A stretch of DNA of 13,323 bases from Thoreauomyces humboldtii (taxonomy: Eukaryota > Chytridiomycota > Chytridiomycetes > Spizellomycetales > Powellomycetaceae): assembly GCA_027596035.1 (NCBI GenBank), contig JADGJA010000643.1:1-13323 (forward strand). The letters are read 5' to 3'. The position numbers and the translations under genes were made by a program. Shown here one piece after another: positions 7,797 to 13,323 of this stretch. How positions within the stretch are numbered: the first letter of the stretch is position 1; every line of letters starts with the position of its first letter. The notes beneath the pieces were generated by a model that saw only the letters and a program-made list of their open reading frames with translations, searched no databases and was not told the origin of the DNA.

Positions 7797-10700
7797 ATGG
7801 CACCCGCGGCCACAGTCACGGCCATCTCAAAGCCCTCGGGCCCAAAGCGGAAACCCGATCACACCACCTTCCACACCCTCGATCGCCAGCACCATGCCAT
7901 CCTGCCTTCCAAGACCCGACCCCAGTACCCTGAGCTTGCCAAGCTCTCTGCGCCCCACGTGGAGAGTTTCAACTCCCTGTTCACGTTCGGAGGCTCCTCC
8001 ACGGGACTCTTGGACAAAGCTGTGACGGACATCGGGAGGAGGGTCGTCTTCGACGGGCGGCCCGGGGACAAGGGCAGAAACAAGCTCGAAGGTGCGTGTG
8101 CAAAAGATGTTCTGTCGATGGACAAGGTCATGTCCGGAAGCGCTCACCCATCGTATCCGTAGTATGGCTCACCAATGTCAGCGTCGGCAAACCCGTGATC
8201 GAAAATGGAACTGGATTGGTTTCCAACCAGATGTTTCCTTCCGAGTGCCGCGAGCGTGGCATGTCCTACAAAGGTATCATGCAGGCTCGTCTCAACTGGA
8301 GAGTCAACAACGGGCCGGTGCAGACCGAGATGAAGTCGCTCGGCAAACTGCCCGTGATGGTTCGCTCGGTACGCTGCAACCTGGACGGGAAATCACCCCG
8401 TGACCTGATCAAGCACCACGAGGACTCTGAAGAGTTCGGCGGATACTTCATCAGCAACGGAATCGAGAGGCTCGTCCGTCTGCTCATCGTGCCGCGTCGA
8501 AACCATGCCACCGCCATCGTCCGATCCTCGTTCCAGAACCGTGGTCCTACCTACTCGCCGTTTGGTGTCGCCATGCGATGCGTGCGACAAGACCAAACGT
8601 CGCAGACCGTCACCATGCATTACTGCACGGATGGAGCCGTCACCCTTCGCTTCTCGTATCGGAAAAACGAGTACATGGTGCCCGTGCTCCTCGTTCTGCG
8701 AGCGCTCTGCGAAGCCAGCGACCGAGAACTTTTCGAGCGTCTGACGATGGGTCAGTCCACCAACACCTTCCTCACCGACCGCGTCGAGCTGCTCCTTCGA
8801 AGCTTCCGGCGCTACGCCGTGCACACACGGAAACAGTGCAAGTCATACCTTGGTGGCAAGTTTGCTGTGATGATGGACTCCCCCGATGATCTCTACGAAG
8901 AGGATGTCGGAGAAGAGTTCCTGAAGCGTGTGGTGCTTGTCCACCTCGAGGACGCTCGGGAAAAGTTCGACATGCTCATCTTCATGATGCAGAAACTCTA
9001 CGCGCTTGTGGCGGGAGAGTGCGCATCCGACAACCCAGATTCTCCTCAACATCAGGAGATTCTGCTTCCCGGACATCTTTACATGTCGATCATGAAGGAG
9101 AAGATGGCGGACTGGTTGATCGCCATCAAGACTCAGGTTCAGATCGACATCCGTATGAAGAGCGCTCAGGTCGACTTCATGGACAAAAAATACCTCAACA
9201 AGGTGCTTCAGAAGACGGCAGGAGCCGCTGACATCGGGCGCAAGATGGAGTACTTCCTGGCTACGGGCAACCTCGTATCGAACACCGGTCTCGATTTGCA
9301 GCAGACTTCTGGCTACACCATCGTCGCTGAAAAGCTAAACTTCTATCGTTACATCTCACACTTCCGATCCGTGCATCGTGGATCCTTCTTCGCCGAACTC
9401 AAGACCACCACCGTGCGAAAGCTACTTCCCGAGTCATGGGGATTTCTCTGCCCTGTCCACACACCCGACGGAAGTCCCTGTGGTCTTCTTAACCACTTGA
9501 GCCACACTTGCCGCATCGTTGTGGATAAGGTTGATGTGTCCAGGGTCCCGTCTCTCATCGCGAGTCTCGGCGTCGGTCAGATGTCAGGTCTCGGGGCACG
9601 AGCTCCATCTGACAAGGCCAGTGTCGAAGCGGCCGCCGATGAGAACACTATGGATGTCGATTCGGACGCCGACAGCGAAGCCGCGGATGTTGCCGACGAG
9701 CTCGACGCTCTAGACCCTCAAGTCGAGGCGGAACGGAGAAAGCACTTGACGGTTTCCGTGCAACTCGACGGAAAGGTCATCGGATGGTGCAGCGCCGAGC
9801 TGGCTCAAAAGGTCGCCCAGAAGCTCCGACACTGGAAGGTTACCCGCGCGCGGCCTGTACCCCTCGATCTGGAGATCGGCTACGTGCCTGCTACCCGCGG
9901 CGGTCAGTACCCTGGTCTCTTCCTCTTCTCCACCCCAGCACGCATGATGCGTCCTGTGAAGTACCTGCTGGATGGGCAAAAGGACATGGTTGGTCCATTC
10001 GAGCAGGTCTACATGGACATCGCCTGCTTGAAGGAGGATATCGTTCCAGGCCTTACCACCCACATCGAAGAGTCTCCCACGAACGTTCTCAGTGTTGTAG
10101 CGAACTTGACGCCATTTTCCGATCATAACCAGAGTCCCCGAAACATGTACCAATGTCAGGTATGCCAGCATGTGGTTGTGTACGTGACCTGGGCCTCTCT
10201 TCTTACGTACTCACAACTGGCCACCAGATGGGAAAGCAATCTATGGGGACCCCCGCACACAATTTGCCACATCGAACAGACAACAAGATGTATCGTCTAC
10301 AAACCGGTCAAACCCCTGTCGTGCGACCGGCGCTGCACGATGCGTACGGTTTGGATGGCTACCCTAACGGCATGAATGCCGTCGTCTGCGTCATCTCCTA
10401 CACGGGTTACGACATGGAAGATGCCTCTATCCTCAACAAATCCTCACACGAGCGCGGTTACGGGCACGGAACTGTGTACAAGAGCGAGTTCATCGACCTC
10501 AGCGAGAAGCGTCGCAAGGGCGAACCATTGACAACCCATTTTGGTTTGTCCGTCGAGGGTGAGGATACCTCCACGCTTCCATCAAAGGCGGTCGCTGCAG
10601 CTCTGGAGTTCCTGGATTGGGATGGCCTCCCAATCGTGGGTCGCCTGCTCACACAGGGCGATCCTATGTACGCTTACGTGGACGATGTGACCGGCAAGGT

Positions 10701-11673
10701 TACGCTCGTACCATACAAGGGGATGGAGAACGCCTACATCGATGAAGTACGACTGATCGGCAACGACGCCGGAGATCAGGAGCTGCAAAAGATCCACATC
10801 AAGCTTCGAATCCCACGTCCCCCCATCATCGGTGACAAGTTTTCGTCTCGACACGGACAGAAGGGTGTCATCTCCCAGAAGTGGCCAACGGTCGACATGC
10901 CGTTCAGCGAAACGGGAATCGTGCCCGACGTCATCATCAACCCCCACGCCTTCCCATCGCGAATGACGATCGGCATGTTCGTCGAATCCCTCGCCGGAAA
11001 GGCCGGTGCGCTCCACGGCCGATCGCAGGACGCCACGCCGTGGACGTTCCTGGAAGGCGACGGCGAGAGCGCTGCCGATTACTTCGGCGACGAGCTCAAG
11101 GAAGCTGGCTTCAACTACCACGGGAACGAAGCCATGTACAGTGGTATCACTGGTGGAGAGTTCAAGGCTGACATCTACATCGGGGTAAGTCCATCGTTCG
11201 GATTCCAGTTTCATTTCTTGTTCAGGGCAACATGTTCGTGGTCGGAACTAACTTTTGCTCTTTTGTGTGTCTAGGTCGTGTACTACCAACGTCTCCGACA
11301 CATGGTGTCGGACAAGTACCAGGTCCGAACGACGGGTCCCGTGCACAACGTGACGCAGCAACCGATCAAGGGTCGCAAGCGTGCCGGAGGCATCCGGTTC
11401 GGAGAGATGGAGCGCGACTCCCTCCTCGCCCACGGAGTGTCGTTCCTCCTCCAGGATCGGCTCATGAACTGCTCCGACTACTCGCAGAGCTGGTGCTGCT
11501 CCCAGTGCGGGTCCCTGGTCGGCGTCGAGTCGGCCCTCGGACAGGAGAAGGCGACGTGCAGGACGTGCGGCGACGGGAAGGGGGTGGAGGTCATCGCCGT
11601 CCCTTACGTGTTCAGATATCTGGTCAGCGAACTGGTGGGCATGGGGGTCAAGCTGAAGCTCACCATCGCTTGA
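7797..11673 (+). CDS. RPA135: DNA-directed RNA polymerase I second-largest subunit (RPA135/Rpa2), four exons
   Basis: CDS join(7797..8091, 8163..10159, 10228..11184, 11275..11673), 3648 nt, 1215 residues, close to the roughly 1200 usual for the family. ATG 7797 is the first in-frame ATG and gives the short Pol I-type N-terminus. The protein forms the beta-like half of the Pol I active centre and transcribes the 35S rRNA precursor in the nucleolus. Visible marks are IGGYF-type [13 protein letters not shown] (about 190-202), [21 protein letters not shown] (519-539, given as two blocks [10 protein letters not shown] and [11 protein letters not shown]), YTGYDMEDA with acidic E828/D829, [12 protein letters not shown] 966-977 (K968, R972, H973, K976), [20 protein letters not shown] 1009-1028, and a C-terminal zinc site C1158/C1161/C1178/C1181. 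Compared with yeast it carries an acidic insertion (about 575-622) and a shorter zinc loop. Conserved Pol I features rule out Rpb2 or Rpc2 as the better match. Confidence 0.96.
8092..8162 (+). other. Intron 1 of RPA135 (71 nt, phase 1)
   Basis: Donor GTGCGT, branch-like CTCAC at 8143-8147 and acceptor CGTAG. Splicing joins NKLE to [11 protein letters not shown], matching the family where NKL is followed by the VS.. KP segment. Confidence 0.93.
10160..10227 (+). other. Intron 2 of RPA135 (68 nt, phase 0)
   Basis: Donor GTATGC, branch-like CTCAC at 10210-10214 and acceptor ACCAG. Splicing joins NMYQCQ to MGKQSMGTP, a block conserved in all second-largest polymerase subunits. Confidence 0.96.
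11185..11274 (+). other. Intron 3 of RPA135 (90 nt, phase 0)
   Basis: Consensus donor GTAAGT, perfect branch motif CTAAC at 11248-11252 and acceptor TCTAG. Splicing joins ADIYIG to [11 protein letters not shown]. The frame through the intron is open until the TAG formed by the acceptor itself. Confidence 0.96.
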
Positions 11674-12575
11674 TCTTTCCCTGCCATCTCACATATACGC
11701 GGGGCGCTCTTTTTTCGGGTGGGTCAAGTCCCTTCTGCATCTTTTATTTATCAATCTGCAATGTTTTTTTTTCCACATGTGCCTCTTCGCATCCACGTGC
11801 ATGAAACTGGTCACCAGCATTCACCACCTTCACAAACACTAGTCATCGGCCTGTCGTCAAAACTGGAAGTTTATCAAGATAGCTCAGCCTCGATGCTTGC
11901 TGTACGGATTGCCTTACATCGCCGAGCAAACACGTCGCGACGCTTAACAACTTCATGTTGACCTTCACGCCCTGAAGCACGCGAGATCGGTCACTGTCGT
12001 CGACAAGGAAGCCAACAACCGGGTGTGTGCAGCGAGATAGTTTCATTGTGTGCTTTCCGATGCTTCACAATCTCAATACAAACTGGATTCCACCGAAGGT
12101 GGTCGGGCTGTCTTGCAATGCTGGCAATCATACGAGTCCGTTCGCAGCATACGGTAGCTCGAGAAGTGCCGAAGCATGACCAGGTCCCAGGAAAAGGGAT
12201 CTGTCGAAACTGGAATGGCAGCATCGAAGCTCACCGTTCAACGGGACACGGGCAACCGTATGGCGAAAAATCCAATTCCTTGAAAACGCTTGTGGTGTCA
12301 AGGTCTGCCGCAGGAATGGTAAAATCTTTTGCCTTTGATAACAGATACCACTTGGCCGATCTGGGCGCTGCCCACGATGACGCTTTCAGTCTTTTCTCAA
12401 GGTAGGTGCTCTAAGTTATCGAGATGGTCAAAGGGGGGCTTGATGAACAAGGAGACATGATGTGCTTGACGCCCTGAGTTCTCTTCAGTTGACTGAAGCG
12501 AGAACTCCCTTCGCGGGACCACAAGACCGCATGTCTTCACACAGCTCTCGTTTACCTTGATCGGAGCGTGGATAC
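11674..12575. other. Intergenic region after RPA135
   Basis: It starts with the probable RPA135 3' UTR, which is T-rich and includes a nine-T run at 11764-11772 and TTTATTTATC nearby. Beyond that I see no supported gene. A plus-strand frame at 12025-12405 lacks an ATG at its 5' end, and its codon use does not resemble the neighbouring genes. A strong inverted repeat lies at 12476-12507. Confidence 0.55.
12476..12507 (+). repeat. 32-nt near-perfect inverted repeat (hairpin)
   Basis: GAGTTCTC (12476-12483) pairs with GAGAACTC (12500-12507), and TTCAGT (12484-12489) pairs with ACTGAA (12492-12497). The only interruptions are a 2-nt centre and a 2-nt bulge (GC at 12498-12499). That is 14 complementary pairs in 32 nt. 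It could be a structured RNA element, a cruciform or part of a decayed mobile element. The function is unknown. Confidence 0.75.
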
Positions 12576-12704
12576 ACTTCACTGCTTGAAATCCTGCCTC
12601 TCATGACAACCTACAAGATCACCTGAGTCGCATGAATATCTTCGAGCTTCCTCGTAGCACACATGAGTTTTCTGCCTCTTGGAACGGCCCCGGCCAGCTT
12701 TTTG

Positions 12705-12717
12705 CTTAGGGGCTAAG
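12705..12717 (+). repeat. Short hairpin CTTAG-GGG-CTAAG
   Basis: A 5-bp perfect inverted repeat with a 3-nt loop lies next to a GGCCCCGGCC-rich stretch. It is short enough to be chance. Confidence 0.4.
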
Positions 12718-12784
12718 ATGCACCCATCGTATAAGTTCTCATCGACCACATCTGCCTTCAGGAGAATCTTATAGACTACATCTT

Positions 12785-12812
12785 TTGCATATCCTACCAG
12801 GTTGCATATCCT
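12785..12812 (+). repeat. 11-bp direct repeat, 17-bp period tandem duplication
   Basis: TTGCATATCCT occurs at 12785-12795 and again at 12802-12812, giving a 17-nt period. It lies inside the transposase-like open frame. Because 17 is not a multiple of three, it shifts the minus-strand reading frame at this point. Confidence 0.8.
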
Positions 12813-12848
12813 CGGGAACCGCGTCCGCCATTGCGCGCTGCTGCGCTT

Positions 12849-13323
12849 TCACATTCCGTGAGATTCCCCATACCAGGCTAGAAATAACAACTATCGCAAT
12901 CCCGAGCTCTCCTCTATAAGCACTCAATAGAGGCACACGGCTGATCGCCGCGGTACGATAGCTCTTCCGTGGCCGAGCGCGCGGCCCAGATCTCGCAGTC
13001 CTTAGTGACCCAGATCTCTCACGACGCCCAACTGGCTTCGAGCTGGAGTACTGCCATTCTCCATGGTCTGAGGGCTCAAGACTACATGTACCACGCCCTA
13101 TCACGAGTTTCCGGTGTGTTTCGGTTACATTTGCATCTTGGCAAGTCATGTAATTTCCAAAGTCCATTTCCTAGGGAAATGCGCCGACCTATGCTGAGGG
13201 GGGTACCGGTATATCTGTCGAGTATTTGTGGGAAAGTCACAGAGGAAACGGCGCGCTGGTAGCCAATCAGGATCAAGGGATTCCCAGCACAGCACAGCCA
13301 CTGGGGAAAACAAATGGCGGGCG
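12849..13323. other. Right-edge region without a supported gene
   Basis: It holds scattered ORFs without recognisable content, including a minus-strand ATG frame (12769-13167) with a hydrophobic patch and a plus frame from GTG (12969-13262). A 10-bp direct repeat CCCAGATCTC occurs at 12985-12994 and 13009-13018. Given the transposase-like tail to its left, this could be the body of a decayed mobile element running out of the window. Confidence 0.4.

Larger units (their letters stand above)
12579..12848 (-). pseudogene. Possible degenerate DNA-transposon transposase tail
   Basis: After a TGA at 12849-12851 the minus strand stays open for 89 codons, ending at TGA 12579-12581. It has no ATG of its own near the 5' end. 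It contains ILAPKQKAGRGRSKRQK, resembling the P-rich GRPKKKR segment near the end of Mutator-like transposases, followed 14 residues later by YSCDSGDLVGCHERQ, resembling a decayed zinc knuckle (C-x2-C-G-x2-G-H). A piggyBac-type Cys-rich tail is an alternative. Upstream frames are interrupted by stops, so at best this is a remnant. The assignment rests on motif memory only. Confidence 0.28.

Noticed and set aside
12440..12497. C/D-box snoRNA candidate (TGATGA followed by CTGA)
   Set aside because: The boxes are too close together and there is no terminal stem.
12700..12780. U2 snRNA-like stretch (GGCTAAGAT)
   Set aside because: Only a short block matches. The invariant GUAGUA branch-recognition element and the Sm-site arrangement are not present.
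12769..13167. Minus-strand ATG ORF of 132 codons with a hydrophobic patch (LGIAIVVISSLVWGI)
   Set aside because: It could suggest a small membrane protein. The rest is Arg/Ser-rich without motifs, and its 3' end overlaps a different frame that looks more protein-like, so I did not call it.
12969..13262. Plus-strand ORF of 97 codons
   Set aside because: It starts with GTG, has no recognisable content and overlaps the minus-strand frames in the presumed decayed element.

Overview
This looks like nuclear DNA of a filamentous or yeast-like fungus, most likely a basidiomycete. The reasons are short GT-AG introns of 63-90 nt with CTRAY-like branch sites, GC-rich third codon positions, pyrimidine-rich tracts upstream of genes, and the proteins themselves. 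The assignment to Basidiomycota is an inference from gene style and protein similarity; no species is claimed. All recognisable genes are on the + strand. There is no prokaryotic operon, CRISPR array, tRNA or rRNA.

Layout. (1) 1-264: promoter and leader with a pyrimidine tract, a TATA-like box and a tiny upstream ORF. (2) 265-5168: a six-exon gene for a full-length ABCC-family (Yor1/MRP-like) ABC exporter of 1519 residues. The broken reading frames here are explained by five introns, not by mutation. (3) 5169-5704: intergenic, no supported gene. (4) 5705-6691: an apparently intronless gene for a 328-residue protein that I do not recognise, with a disordered Ser/Pro-rich middle and an ordered, Cys-containing C-terminus. 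(5) 6692-7796: 1.1 kb without a recognised gene. It holds a pyrimidine tract followed by a short ORF with an excellent start context, a T12 run, and the promoter and leader of the next gene with a small uORF and a 10-bp inverted repeat. (6) 7797-11673: a four-exon gene for the second-largest subunit of RNA polymerase I (RPA135/Rpa2, 1215 residues). (7) 11674-13323: 1.65 kb of gene-poor DNA. It holds a 32-nt near-perfect inverted repeat and, on the minus strand, a decayed open frame whose tail resembles the C-terminus of a DNA transposon transposase, with a 17-bp tandem duplication.

The three genes have no obvious shared pathway. The transporter is a membrane exporter, RPA135 is a housekeeping component of rRNA transcription in the nucleolus, and the middle gene is an orphan. 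I found no clear new multi-gene system. The most interesting items are the stop-free intron at the NBD2 Q-loop of the transporter, family-unusual insertions in the transporter and in RPA135, the orphan gene, and the transposon-like debris at the right edge.
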